From contig LR746278.1 of assembly GCA_902729315.2 (NCBI GenBank), forward strand, positions 3,791,501 through 3,855,500: a stretch of DNA of 64,000 nt, in the 5' to 3' direction. The notes beneath the pieces are model-generated. The model was given only the letters and a program-made list of their open reading frames with translations. It ran no database searches and was not told the DNA's origin. Position numbers and translations under genes: made by a program. The stretch comes from Spirodela intermedia (Eukaryota; Streptophyta; Magnoliopsida; Alismatales; Araceae). Positions 37,994 through 50,274 of the stretch are shown piece after piece. Within the stretch, counting starts at the first letter, position 1; each line of letters begins with the position of its first letter.

Positions 37994-38673
37994 ATATCTA
38001 ATCGAGATAAGTGGTCAGCTAGACAATTTTCACATCCTCATCTATCTTTAATTTCAACATCAAATTCTTATAATAATAAAACCCACCTAATGAATCAAGG
38101 TTTTGCTGCATTCTTACTAAGCAAATATTTAAGGACAAAATGATCAGAATATATGATAATTTTGCTACTTAACAAATAAGATCAAAATTTATCTAATGCA
38201 AAAACAATAACTAATAATTCTTTTTCTGTACTAGTGTAATTTACTTGAGCTTTGACCAACGTCTTACTTGCATAATAAATTGCTTTGGATTTCTTGTCAA
38301 TTCGTTGACCTAGCACTACTCTTACTACAAAATCTGAGGCATCACACATTAGTTCAAAAGGGAGGCTCTAGTTGGGTGGTTGAAAAATTAGAGCCTCTAT
38401 AAAAATTGCCCTCTTAATCTATAAAAAAGCTTGTTGGCCTGCAGCATTTATTTCAAAATTAACATCTTTAGAAAGTAAGTTAGTAAAAGGTTTAGAAACT
38501 TTATCAAAGTCTTTAATAAAACATCTATAAAAATCAGCATGACCCAAAAAAGCTCTCAGTTGTCTAATGGAGTTGGGGAGGGGGAGATTTTGGATCACTT
38601 CTATCTTGGCCTTGTCCACCTCTAATCCACATTTGCTAACTAGATGGCCCAGCACCACTCCCTCTTGCACCAT
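37994..38673 (-). pseudogene. Gypsy RNase H and RT end, left copy
   Basis: 38419-38673 reads GVVLGHLVSKCGLEVDKAKI and LRAFLGHADFYRCFIKDF, the RT thumb and connection (usual GHxVSxxGIEVDxAKI...VRSFLGHAGFYRRFIKDF). Further left comes MCDASDFVV and IYYASKTL with YTSTEKELLVIVFALDKF, the gypsy RNase H. Several stops. Confidence 0.8.
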
Positions 38674-38789
38674 GAAATAGGATTTCTCCTAACTTAGCAC
38701 TAGGTTCTTGTCCATGCACAATTGTGAAACCTTTGCTAAGTCAGCAAGACAGCACTCAAATGATTGACAAAAATTAAAAAACTTCTAAA

Positions 38790-39260
38790 CATTCACCAAC
38801 TAAGTTTGAAAACATAGTAGGCATGCATCGCTGAAATATAGATGGTGCATTACATAAACCGAAGGGCATTCTCCTAAATGCATGTGCCAAAAAAGATGTA
38901 AAAGTGGTCTTTTCTTGATCATCCTGATGTATAGCTAATTTTTACCAACTAATTTTTCCAGAAATAAAAAATATATTTACCAGCTAATTTTTCTAGAATT
39001 TGATTAATTAAAGGTAAAGTAAAATGATATTTTTTCATTACAGCATTTAACTTCCTATAATCTATGTAAATTCTTGAACTTGATGGTAATTTAGTTTGAA
39101 TCTCCTCTCCTTTTTCATTTCTAGTCACCATGATTCCTGTCTTCTTGGGTACTACATGGATAGAGCTTACCCATGGCCTATCTAAAATGGCATATATAAT
39201 TCCTGCATCCAACCATTTCATAATCTCTCCCTTCACCACTTCTAACATCTTAGGATTCAA
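38790..39260 (-). pseudogene. Gypsy reverse transcriptase remnant, left copy
   Basis: Frame 38949-39260: VVKGEIMKWLDAGIIYAI, WVSSIHVVPKKTGIMV, then YIDYRKLNAVMKKYHFTLPL. The next block (AIHQDDQEKTTFTSFLAHAF, MPFGLCNAPSIFQRCM) is in another frame at 38800-38940. The FLDGYSGYNQ segment between them is deleted and the FMDD catalytic box expected near 38770 is not legible. Confidence 0.85.
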
Positions 39261-39449
39261 TCATCTTTGAACTTCTCTAGAGGTTTTGACATTTTCCTCA
39301 ATAAAAATTCTGTGCATACATGTGTTTGCACTAATGCCCTTAATGTCTACAAGAGACCAACCGATTGCTGCTCTATGCAGCTCAAGAATATTCATTAGCT
39401 GTTCTTCTTGTGCTAGTGTTAATGATGAAGAAATGATGACAAGAAAAGT

Positions 39450-40050
39450 ATTATTTTCACCAAGAAAATCATATTTGAGTGGATGGCCATATTTTTAATT
39501 CAAGCTGTTGGTCACAATTGTGCATCAAATTATCATGAATTTCAGAATCATTGTGCAGCTCATACGAAACATTTGAAGCTTGTAAAAGATTATAATCAAA
39601 TAATTTTTCACATGCATCCACAAAGCAATAATCCTTAGTTAATTTTTCAGGATGTTTCAATAGCTTAGAAATATTAATTTCAACCTTTTCTTACCCAAAT
39701 TTTAACTCTACTATCCTCTTTCCCCAATCTATTATGGCTTTGACTGTTTCTAAGAAGGGTCTACCAAGGATTATAGGAGCATGATTGATATTTTCAGTCA
39801 TCTTCATATAAATAATAATAAAATCTACTGTAAATAACAGTTTGCAATTTTAACTATGACATCTTCCAATAGTTTATATGACTATCTACTTGACCCATCA
39901 GCTAGCTGCAGTTCTAAGAAAATAGGTTGTAACTCACCCATTTTGAATTTATCATATATAATTTTGAAAATAATATTGACACTTGCACCTGAATCAAACA
40001 ATGAACAGGTGAAATCATACCTCCTATTTCGCATTTAATCAAGGGTGCTC
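39450..40050 (-). pseudogene. Gypsy aspartic protease remnant, left copy
   Basis: The active-site triad context SLFDSGASVNII is encoded at about 39966-40004 on the minus strand, followed by MGELQPIFLELQLADGS. 39469-39660 is the spacer to RT. Stops separate the segments. Confidence 0.75.
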
Positions 40051-40633
40051 CTAGATCCCTACACTTTTTAAGAATGTGATTAAGTAATATGGAATTAATA
40101 TTTTCAGATAATTAAATCTATTTTTGTTTTCTACTAGGTGTACATAATCCTTTTAAAAATTTAACATAGTATGGTATGTGTTCTATGGCATCAACTAATG
40201 GAATATTTATTATAACTTGTTTGAACAGTTCTAGCAAATGATAATCAGATTGGTTGAGTTTTTTTTTGATATTTTCAGAGCATTAAGGAACAAGCAATTT
40301 ATATCCCTCGGGATTAGGTTCATCCTTTGCTAGCTCTTCTACTTTTTCTTGAGTTTTATCTATGTTGGATTTTTCTTTCAACTTCTATTTCTTCACTTAG
40401 TTCATATGGATCAGGCAAATTCTTTACATTCCTAAGTCTTTAAATAATGTGCAGTGTTTCTAACTCAAGTTCTTTACTCTTTACTTCATGAATATAATGT
40501 TTATTTGTAGAAAAATATAAATTTGGAGGATTTAAAATAGGTTGAGTAAGAAATTGACCTACTTCATGGTCACCTAACCCTACTTTAATCATTTTATGTT
40601 TTTATCTATCGTGTGTGGTGTAGCCTTGTTGTG

Positions 40634-41979
40634 ACTACCCTCCCACCATCATCTTCATTTTTTCCATTTCTATCCTCAGCTCTTGCATTTGCTCCTTTTG
40701 CTCCTGCAACATCTGCTTCAACAATTCATTAGTAGCCAAGGTGGCTTTGTTTTGAGCAGGATGAGTTGGTTGAGTGGACTGAAAATTTTGTGGACGTAGG
40801 ATTGGCTGGAAGGGACCTTGCTGTTAGAAATTTGGGAAATGATGGTTGATAGGTGTTATCATTTCCTCTTTTATAATTTTAGTTGTTGTATTTGTTATAT
40901 TGTGTTCTGTATACAGGAGGTTGAGATGTCCTTTCTGGCCATGAGTGTCTAGCAATAAGTTGAGGGGGCCTGACTCTATCATTCATTGCCATCAACCCTT
41001 CATTCTAGGACACTCTATTTCTACATGTTCATAACTAGAACAAAGGGTACATGCAGTCATATCTGGGCCATGCATGGACTGTTCAAAAGCTTGAGCAGGA
41101 GCTGTTGATGACTTGTCCATCAAAAATTTTACATCTTTCATCACTTTATCAATTTTTTCTAAAAATATTTCGGATTCAACAGCTTTTGTTTCAATCATTC
41201 CACCTCTTCTAGGCCTTATTTGCCTTCCGTTTTGATTTAATACTATATGATGAGTACTATTTTCAGCCAACATTTCAATTAAATCTAGGGCTTCATCATC
41301 AAATTTATTCATAAATGTCCCACCACTAGCAGCATCAATCATGTGTCTATCTTTATCTCCTAATCCTTCATAAAATATTTGAACTAGCTGCCAATTTGAA
41401 TCCCATGGTGAGAACATTGTCTACTATATTCTTTCATTTCTCCCAAGTCTCATAAAATGATTCCTATGATCCTTGATTAAAATATCTAACTGACTTCCTT
41501 ACAATATTAATTCTCCCTACAGAATAAAATTTCTTTAAGAAGGTGGTCTCCATTTCACCCCATGAATTTAAGTCTTGTGCTAGGGTTCTGAGCCACTCTT
41601 TTGCTTTGTCTTTTAGGGTAAAAAGAAATAATCTCATTTTTAGCACTTCTAGTGGGACATTGGGATAATAAGAAATCTCACATACTTGAAAAAAAATCTT
41701 CTAAATGCTTGTATGATTCCTCATGACTCATTCCATGAAACTTTAGTAGCATTTGCACAATATGATGATCTACTCTAAAATTCACTCCCTCACCTATATT
41801 GGTCGGTATTGGAGAGGGACAAAATGGTCTTTCAGCCTCATTGTCTCATTGTTTGGGTTTTGTTGGGCCATTTGATTTTCTTATAGTATGGGGTTTTCAA
41901 AAGTGTATGAGCTAGATGTGTTGGTCTGATCTTGTTTAGGGATCGCTAATGGTTGTTTTAGGGATATGTGACCTTGCAT
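40634..41979 (-). pseudogene. Gypsy gag remnant with CCHC zinc knuckle, left copy
   Basis: 41464-41646 carries the Retrotrans_gag core (LFLFTLKDKAKEWLRTL, METTFLKKFYSVGRINIVRK). 40992-41417 continues with LVQIFYEGLGDKDRHMIDAA and GGTFMNKFDDEALDLIEMLA and ends in CTLCSSYEHVEIEC, an intact CX2CX4HX4C knuckle. The two frames are separated by a stop and frameshift near 41430. A Met- and Gln-rich tail lies at 40640-40780. Confidence 0.85.
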
Positions 41980-42328
41980 AGAATATGGCTCAGTGAGTAT
42001 TGATAAAGAAAAAAGAAAGAAATACAGGAAATTAAAATAGTGAATAAAGTAAGTATACCAAACACTTTCACCTTGACTACTTCAAATTTAAAAATACAAA
42101 TTCAGTCTATATATAAAAAAATCAATTCAAAATATTTAAAGAAATACAATGAACATTGTAAACTTCTATTTCAATAAAGATTTATATAACTATCTCAATG
42201 ATAGATTATGAAAAATTTTGAAAACAGACCTATTAATGATTGGATATTCTATAAATTTGTTCTTTAAAATAAATAATAATGGGAATTTAACTCAATTAAA
42301 AAGCTACTCACGTCTAATGGCACTCATT

Positions 42329-42345
42329 CCCTAGCAACGGTGTCA
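42329..42345 (-). other. Primer site, tRNA-Asp-like, left pol copy
   Basis: TGACACCGTTGCTAGGG compared with TGGCGCCGTTGCCGGGG, the complement of the plant tRNA-Asp 3' end: four mismatches, all transitions. Two bases from the LTR edge at 42348. Confidence 0.65.
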
Positions 42346-42347
42346 GT

Positions 42348-43207
42348 TGATAAAACGAAATCAAGGGTCATTGAAAGCCCCAAAATTAGTTGATCAAAAA
42401 TATTTATAATCACAAATGTATCAAATAAAAATACTAAAATAGGTAAATATTGTGGTAAGCTCGAGGTCGATCGACAAGGAATGAGAATTAGATGTACTTA
42501 GTTACTATTTAAATCAAACGAGTTCAAAAGAGAGGTGATGACAAATAAGAAGAATTTTCACTGTCAAAAAAGGGGGAAACAATGGTTCAGCGATGTAGAT
42601 GACAACTAAAAATGGGGAAAACACTCACAAACGATTTGTGAGACAAAGTTAACACTATATTTCTATATATTCAAAACTACAGAAGCTAGATTGTTGTTCA
42701 CACTCAAAACATATCGGACTTGGAGAACTTACCTCAGGCCTCTATATTTCACAAAGGCTAGATAGTTTCCACTTTGAGTATGCTTCCCTAATGATCTTAG
42801 CTACAAAACAAAGCTTAAATCAACTCGAACACATCAAGATTGATGTAAAAACCTCAATATGGTTTCATTTAACCGACTAAATGTCGGGACATTCAAAGTT
42901 CATTCTTTTGCCTCTAAATAGCAGCTTAAATGCGTAAGGGTTTACATGAGAGGATGGGAATACATTTGTAGAACTGTGATTAAATGAGGGCATTTCTATC
43001 TTTTTGGCTACGAAAATATTAGGCAAGAGTCTAATCGCTCAATAAGTATGATCTTCTTAAATGTTGAGATCCATTGATGATTGTGTGGACGTTCTTAACA
43101 ACTTCTGATCTCCTCATTTGATGATGTCATGTGTTAGTGCCTCAACTTGATTCTGTTGCCTAATCTCCACAAATTAAATCTCATCAAATGAAGCAAAATA
43201 AGGGGTG
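42348..43207 (-). repeat. 5' LTR of the left pol element, outer four bases missing
   Basis: The plus strand runs from TGATAAAACG to AATAAGGGGTG. The right-hand copy has four more bases (CCCA on the matching strand) before its flank; here E2's LTR starts instead. Differs from the right copy (58714-59576) by scattered transitions and a 1-base A-run length change near 42845. Confidence 0.8.
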
Positions 43208-44738
43208 TGACGTGACTCAATCGTTGTACAATAAATCACGCAAATATAAAATTTATAAAATTAGAAAATACAAATATTCGGATATTTAGAAGTATTTCTA
43301 AATAAATATATCAATTATAATTCAATAAAAATTCCAAAAATAACGATAATTTTCTAGGTCGATCACAGGGATGTAATATAATATCTGGTAATTATTCAGA
43401 ATTTTTCTCAATGAATACGATTTTCTTACAAATTTTATACTAGGAAATAAAAAGAAAATATATTTAAAATTCACAAAAAAAAGGAAATAAGGGTGCAGAC
43501 GTCAGGATGATGTCAGCTCCTAGCAAACAGAGGAAACAGAGTTCCGCCCGGCGATTCTTACGTAAGCGATTACAGACGACTTAATTAATCAAAATTAAGA
43601 TCTGTAAAAGCCAGAAGAATCATAATTGAACGAAATATAGTTTCGTAAATTAAAATCACACAAAGTAGGAAAACAAAGTTCCGGCGTCGCGACAGCGATG
43701 CGTCGGCGATGCACCGAAATCGTGAGCATTCGGGAGGATCGTCGTGCAATGCCCACAGCCTCGAAGGCTCTCCTTGGACAAAGACAACGTGGGCAATCTC
43801 TAGATCTTCTCGTAAAGTCTAAAGATCAATGAAGTGAGTCGTCAAATCGTCTCCGGTGGCTGTCACCCGGCGGAGTGGAAAAATGGCGACTTTGCGGCTC
43901 TCCGGCGGCTGTCACCTGACGGAGAGGCGCTGGATGGAGGTGGGGCGCGTGTTAAGGAGCTTCATCCTTAGGTCCGCACAGCAAGAGGAGGCTCTTCATC
44001 GCATCTGGTACGCTCTCTGGAAGTGGCGACTGGTCTCCCGGCGGATCGTCCTCTTCCCGACGACGGCTTATTCGTCAATCAATCGGAGATGATTTACTCA
44101 ATGGATTCGCGATCCTTTTATCGTGAATCGTTCAGCAATTTTAGTAGCAATGCTCCGCGAATTGCGTTGACGAGATTTTCGCCGATGATCCAATGATTCT
44201 CGTTTCTTAATCCTTCCCCAGCCATCTGCAAGAAAATCGCGATAATCAAATAAAAATATATGAATTTTGACTCTGGAAGGATTCGAACCCGCGCCAGTCG
44301 CCCGCCTCTTTTGAGGAAGGTGTGACGGGGGTTAGTCCCTTCTCTCGCGTGTATGACCACTCCTTGCCCCACAGCCGGCTGGCCACCGGTGATGTGGAAG
44401 GGGAGTGGCGTACGTGTGCCAGTCGGTCCCCAAGCCAAGCCGCTTGAGCCCCTGCTCGCGGCTACTCCCCGACTGCGCTTCCGACCTGCTTGCGAGCACG
44501 GCTGGCCGGCGGGTCCCCCCATTTTTGCAATATTTTTATTTTTATTTCTTGTTCTTGATTTGTCTCAAAAGTAAGACTGTAAAAATCGTATAAAATCACA
44601 TAATTAACCAAAAATTCACGTTAATCAATTGAAAACAAAAAATCATTCTTTAACACAAATATAAGTCTATTTATCATGAGTTAAGGCTAAAACTATATTA
44701 TTTACTAATTATTAACTCATGATAATGAAGACTTATCA
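43208..44738 (-). repeat. 3' LTR of E2, with promoter deletion
   Basis: TGACGTGACTC...GACTTATCA, 1531 bases. Compared with the 5' LTR (1638) it lacks 65 bases between two GTCCC copies (at about 44335), removing the TATA box, and about 34 bases near 43665. A GC-rich block lies at 43680-44060. Confidence 0.9.
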
Positions 44739-46339
44739 CACCCCCCAACTTAAATCATTGCTAGTCCCTTAGCAATGGAATTACGAAAATAAAATTTTAC
44801 AAATCTCAAACATCATATTTCAATACAAAAAAAAATATAATTAGAAATGATGCACCGTTAAACACTTTGGATTCTAATCAAATATTTAAGAACGATGCCA
44901 AGCACTTAAATGTTTAAGCACTCCTTGGAATAACAATCTAGACTTCACTTCTTCTATTCACATCTTTATCACTTCTTCACTCATAGATGTATTTACAAGA
45001 TGTTCCAATTATCAATACTCATCCAAGAATAATATTGATCTTACATTTCCCTTTTTCTATAACTTGATTTTTCAAGTTTGCACTATATTTCTTCCTTCTT
45101 TTTTTTTTTTTTTATAAATAGTGGATAAGTAGCTTTTCCTGTAGAAAATTTTTGACAATAAGAATGATATCTCACACCCTCCATGTGTACTCTTCATTTT
45201 CAGGGCTTTCACTTTATCCACTTATTTTTCAGCAAGTGTTTTTCTATGCACGATTTTCAACAATAAGAATGATGTCTCACACCCTCCATGTGTACTCTTC
45301 GTTTCTAGATTTTTCACATTGCTCTCTCTTTTTTTTTTTTCGAAATAAGTGATTTCTCCTCACAAGTCCTATAGATCAGGGTGCAAAAATCTCCATTAAA
45401 CTCAAATGATCAATCAAATTTTCACATCAAGTAAATACTATCCATCAAGATCATGAAGTGAAAATCTGTAAAATCAAATCCATGTTATCTATCATGTATC
45501 CAAGGAGTATTTCAACATTTTATGCTACTAGATCATTCCTTTGACTCAATAATAATCTTCCTAGTATCTTTTGGTATCAATCAATCTAATTGATTTAATT
45601 TTTCATGCATGTAATATGATGTAAGGAATTTGTAAATTAGATAGTTCTGACAATTCTGTTTTCTGTTTTCAATTCTATTTTTAGCAGCAATAAATTTGTC
45701 AAAAATAAATCAAAACTATCTTCTTTATAGCTGTAATTTAGAATTTCAGTAATATATATCTAGGGGATTGAAATGTGAGAAAAGGGTCTTCCAGAATTTC
45801 AAATTTCGGGCTGTTTTTTGTCTGCTGTTTTTGACAGTTTGTTGTTTCTGACAGAAAACCAGAAAATAGATGTTGTAATTTTTCCGAATTTTATTTTATT
45901 TTTATTTTTTTAGTTGCTGTTCTAAGTTGAATAAAATGCAAACACATGTTCTTAATCGTCCTACAACATAAATTAATAATGAATACTTCACCCCCCAACT
46001 TAAAAATGACATTGTCCTCAATGACACAGAAAACTCGAAATAGAATATGCAGAAAATATAATTTTCAAGTGAAGCATGCATATCTGCAAAGTTAAGCATT
46101 AAAAATATTTTCATAAATGATGAAGCTCTAAAAGACATCACTTCAACCTTGTTTTTAATTTTCCACTTCATCTTACACTCTTGCTGCACTTTTTCGAAAG
46201 AAAAACAAATACAGAAACAAGTACTGCGAAATTCTTAGAAAAACAAAGCTTAAAAAAAATCAAACAGGATGAAATAAAAACCATGGGTTGCCTCCCATGC
46301 AGTGCTGAATTTAATGTCTCCGGCTGGACAGCTCTTATA
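44739..46339 (-). other. 3' non-coding region of E2
   Basis: Holds the LTR-adjacent polypurine tract (plus strand CACCCCCAACTTAAATC at 44739), a second near-copy at 45989-46004, T-runs at 45102-45112 and 45331-45340, and a 40-base direct repeat. No coding pattern; the frames 45152-45352 and 45902-46189 are not proteins I recognise. Confidence 0.7.
45156..45300 (+). repeat. 40-base direct repeat spaced by 105 bases (E2)
   Basis: CAATAAGAATGATRTCTCAC... at 45156-45195 and 45261-45300, one mismatch. The same pair occurs in E3 at 50696-50735 and 50801-50840, so the duplication predates both insertions. Confidence 0.9.
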
Positions 46340-48640
46340 TCATATAAGATGATCTATGGCCATCAAAATATATTTGTATCCCAAGGTAAGTTTCATGATA
46401 TTCTTTTTCAGATTTAGCATAAATTCATATGCTTCATATATATACCTTGACATACTTTCAGCCAAAATAAAATAGAAATTAACAATCTTTTCCCAAAAAT
46501 AATATTTCCATTTTGAAAAGAATCTTTCCTTATTTCTATCTTGTTTTGTTAGGCTTTCATTCATTAATAAATACCTTATATCAATAAACCATAAAATGTG
46601 ATCAAGCCATATAATTTTCAGATTAGCTCTTGCCCAATCTAAAATTTTTTCATCTAAATTGGTATCTCTAATTCTTCCACTCACCCATTTCTTAATGTCT
46701 TTTTTTATCTGCATAATCTTCCCCTGCTCCATTTTATCATCCATACATATTTGTTCAATTTGCGAGGAGTGAAATATTTCAAGCTTAGAAATAATTCTAA
46801 TGGGCTGTGGGTTTTGAAGGATGGAAGGATTGTCTTCTTTAATCTCAAATCTAATGAATTCAGTAAAATTCAAATTTTCTCCTCCAAAATTATCTCTATA
46901 TTCATATCTATTATTTTCGCTTGTTCCCATTAATTGAATCAATTCTTTTTCTAGCTTTTTGTTTCTCAACTCATCAAATTCTTCATCTTCCCAAGAGCTA
47001 TCTTTTAATTTTGGTATATGATATACATCATCATCCTCACAATCAACATCCATGGCTGCAAAATTATGATTAGATTCATTAATTTCGTCTCCTACATCTC
47101 CCAAATCAATTGATTTTTCCTCACCTGAAATATATTTTTCTTCATTTCTGTCCTTACTCCCTTCTACTAAAATTTGGATGATTTTTCTATGATCAGTTGT
47201 TGTTTCTTCATCTAAGGGTTCTTTCTCCTCATCATCCTCACTATATTCATTCATCAATTGTGAGCAATAAATGATTTTATTCAAATTTTCTGCTACTATA
47301 TTTTTGGCCTTAATATTCTCATTTACTTCTAATGGATCATCAATTTCTTCTAATAATTGGAAATAAGGATCAGGTAAAATATTCTCACTCAATATATTCA
47401 CTGTCCTAACATTTTCATTTCGTGGGTTTTTTTCTAAATTTATCCAGCTAGACTCTTCTTGCTGAAATCTTACTGTTGGACAGTTTTCTGAATTTTCTAT
47501 GGGCTGACGAGGTAGCTGTCCCTCTTCTCTCTTATTCTCAAGAGCCTCTATAATTTGTTTCTGATGAAGCATCATTTGATTCATAGTTTGTTGCATCATT
47601 TGGCTCATTTGCTGCATCATTTCCATAGCATCAGGTTGGGTTTGAGAGGGCTGATTTTTCTGAAATCTATTTTCTTGTTTTGGACGAAATTCAGAGTTTG
47701 AATTGGGTCTAAGTGCTTCTGGATTTTGAATATTATTTGGGTCTCTCCATGAAAAATTATTCCTCCAATTAGGATTATAAGAATTTGAAAAATGTTCCCT
47801 ATTTCTATTAAAACCGTGAGCTACTTGCACTTGTTCTTGCATAGGGTGAAATGATTGATCTAAATTATAACATTGAAATTCAGAATAATCATTTTCACCA
47901 TACATAGGACATGTACTATTCGAATTAAGTTGAGGGTTAAAAGGCTTTCTAATATTATCAATAAGTAAATCATTTTTTTCTAATCTTTAATTTATCTGAT
48001 TAACCTCATTTCTAAGTTTAGAATCATCATCATGATGCAATTCATAAATTTCTCTCTTCTTATCCGTCATATAATTCAAAAGAGGCTTGATCTCTAGAAT
48101 TTTCACTTAAATTCTCATAAAGATTGTAAATCTCATCAGGAGTTTTCTCCATAAAAGCTCCTCCACATATAGAATCAACCATATTTCTATGTTCTTCTAA
48201 TAATTTATCATAAAAAATTCTATTGAGCTTCCACTGGGGTATAGCATGATGAGGACACTTTCTAAGTAAATCTTTGAATTTTTCTCATGTCTGATGCAAA
48301 GTTTCTCCTGGTCTTTGAGAAAAACTCCATATATGTTTTCTCATATTTTGAGTTTTTCCTAAGGGATAAAATTTTCGAAGAAAGGCCTGTTCTATATCTT
48401 TCCAGCTAGTTAATTCTCTATCTAATGTGGATAGCCAATGACTAGCTTTGTCCCTAAGTGTATGAGAGAATAATTTCATCTTAATAATTTCCGGTGTAAC
48501 TTGAGGGAGATTAACTAAATCACAGACCATATGAAATTTTTCTAAGTGCTGATGAGGTTCCTCTAAAGGCAATCCATGAAAATTAGGGAGCATTTAAAAA
48601 ATTCATGGATTTATTTCGAATTTAACAATGGGTGCTAATG
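46340..48640 (-). pseudogene. gag pseudogene of E2, main part
   Basis: Aligns along its length with the intact E3 gag. Breaks: TGA for Trp near 48283 (HQT*EKF), frame damage at about 47935-48070 around the DKE.KREIYELHHDDD segment, then a 521-codon open frame 46340-47905 that runs past the E3 stop (AESMSRYIYEAYEF). The first 66 or so codons of the gene lie at 56385-56586 on the other side of E3. Confidence 0.9.
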
Positions 48641-48645
48641 GGACT
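48641..48645 (+). repeat. Target site duplication of E3, left
   Basis: GGACT directly before the E3 LTR; repeated at 56385-56389 directly after the other LTR. Confidence 0.95.
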
Positions 48646-50274
48646 TGACGTGACTCAGTCGTTGTATGTTAAATCACGCAAATATAAAATTTATAAAACT
48701 AGAAAATACGAATTTTCGGATATTTAGAAGTATTTCTAAATAAATATATCAATTATAATTCAATAAAAATTCCAAAAATAGCGGTAATTTTCCAGGTCGA
48801 TAACAGGGATGTAATATAATATCTGGTAATTATTCAGAATTTTTCTCAATGAGTACGATTTTCTTACGAATTTTATACTAGGAAATAAAAAGGAAATATA
48901 TTTAAAATTCACGAAAAAAAAGGAAATAAGGGTGCGGACGTCAGGATGACATCAGCACCCGGCGAACGCGAATCGGGCAGAAATAGAGTTCCGCCCAGCG
49001 ATTCTTACGTAAGCGATTACAGACGATTTAATTAATCAAATTAAGATCTGTAAAACCAGAAGAATCGTAATTGAACGAAGTATAGTTTGGTAAATTAAAA
49101 TCACACAAAGTATCACTAAATGAAGTGTAAATTAAATTGAAAGCAGGAAAATAGAGTTCCGGCGTCGTGACGGCAATGCATCGGCAATGCACCGGAATCC
49201 TGAGCGTTCGGGAGGATCGTTGTGTAGTGTCCACTACCTCGAAGGCTCTCCTTGGACAAAGACGACGTGGGCAATCTCTAGATCTTCTCGCGAAGTCTAG
49301 AGATTAATGAAATGGGTCGTCGAGTCGTCTCCGGCGGCTGTCACCTGGCAAAGTGGAAAAACGGCGACTTTGCGGCTCTCCGGCGGCTATCACCCGACGG
49401 AGAGGAGCTGGATGGAGGTGGGGCGCATGTCAGGCAGCTTCATCCTCAGGTCTGCGCAGCAAAAGGAGGCTCTTCATCGCATCTAGTACGCTCTCAAGAG
49501 GTGGCGACTCGTCTCCTGGCGGATTGTCCTCTTCTTGACGATGGCTTGTTCGTCGATCAATCGGAGATGATTTACTCGATGGATTCGCGATCCTTTTATC
49601 GTGAATCGTTCAGCAATTTTAGTAGCAATGCTCCACGAATCGCGTTGATGAGATTTTCGCCGATGATCTAGCAATTCTCGTTGCTTAATCCTTTACCGGC
49701 GATCTGTAGGAAAGTCGCGATAATCAGATAAAAATATATGAATTTTGACTCTGGGAGGATTCAAACCCGCACCGGTCGCCCGCCTTTGAGGAAGGTGTGA
49801 CGCGGGTTTAGTCCCACATCAGTTGTGCACCGATTTTTCGAGCGAATATATAGTAATGTTAGCTTTGTAAGCAAAGTCCCTTCTCTCGCGTGTACGACCA
49901 CTTCTTGCCCCACAACTAGCTGGCCACTAGTGATGTGGAAGGGGATTGGCGCACACATGTGCCCCTATCGGTCCAAGCCGTTCGAGCCCCTGCTCGCGGC
50001 TACTCCCCGACTGAGCTTCCAACCCGCTTGCGGGCCCGGCTGGCTGGCGGGTCCCCCATTTTGCAATATTTTTATTTTTATTTCTTGTTCTTTATTTATC
50101 TCAAAAGTAATACTGTAAAAATCGTATAAAATCACATAATTACCCAAAAATTCACGTTAATCAACTGAAAAGCACTTTTCACACTTTAACATAAATATAA
50201 GTCTATTTATCATGAGTTAAGGCTTAAACTATAAGATTTACTAATTATTAACTCATGATAATGAAGACTTATCA
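48646..50274 (-). repeat. 3' LTR of E3
   Basis: TGACGTGACTC...GACTTATCA, 1629 bases. TATA box on the minus strand at 49845-49852 (TATATATT). GC-rich block 49140-49560. Confidence 0.93.

Larger units (their letters stand above)
35609..43207 (-). mobile_element. Pol-bearing Ty3/gypsy element (Athila/Tat-like), left inverted copy, no 3' LTR
   Basis: Minus strand, from the right: 5' LTR (43207-42348), primer site (42345-42329), gag, protease, RT, RNase H, integrase, a 3' internal region (37097-35614) and a polypurine motif CCCCCAACTTAAG at 35609, where the 3' LTR should start but E1 sequence follows instead. The order PR-RT-RH-INT is that of gypsy. Phrases such as MSPYKLIFGKACHLPVEIEH and the AAGTTGGGGGG tracts are typical of Athila/Tat elements. 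All domains carry stops. From 37924 upward it is duplicated in inverted form at 58718-64000. Confidence 0.85.
37924..43207 (-). repeat. Left arm of a large inverted repeat
   Basis: Reverse-complement match to 58718-64000. Coordinates add to 101924 at every point checked between 37924 and about 42845, then 101925 to the arm end, so there is a single 1-base indel over 5.28 kb. Eight translated frames are identical in both arms. All mismatches I found lie at 42010 or nearer the spacer. The arm may continue left of 37924, but the partner is outside the window. Confidence 0.92.

Noticed and set aside
44281-44310. A tRNA gene in the LTRs (GGATTCGAACCC)
   Set aside because: Only the T-arm-like motif is present; no acceptor stem or anticodon arm can be folded around it. 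Kept as a finding on the B box only.
49312-49671. GC-rich open frames of 80-140 codons in the gag-only LTRs (also 55090-55760, 57455-57751, 43856-44092)
   Set aside because: Present in several frames on both strands, not conserved in frame between LTR copies, no domain; open because the segment is GC-rich.
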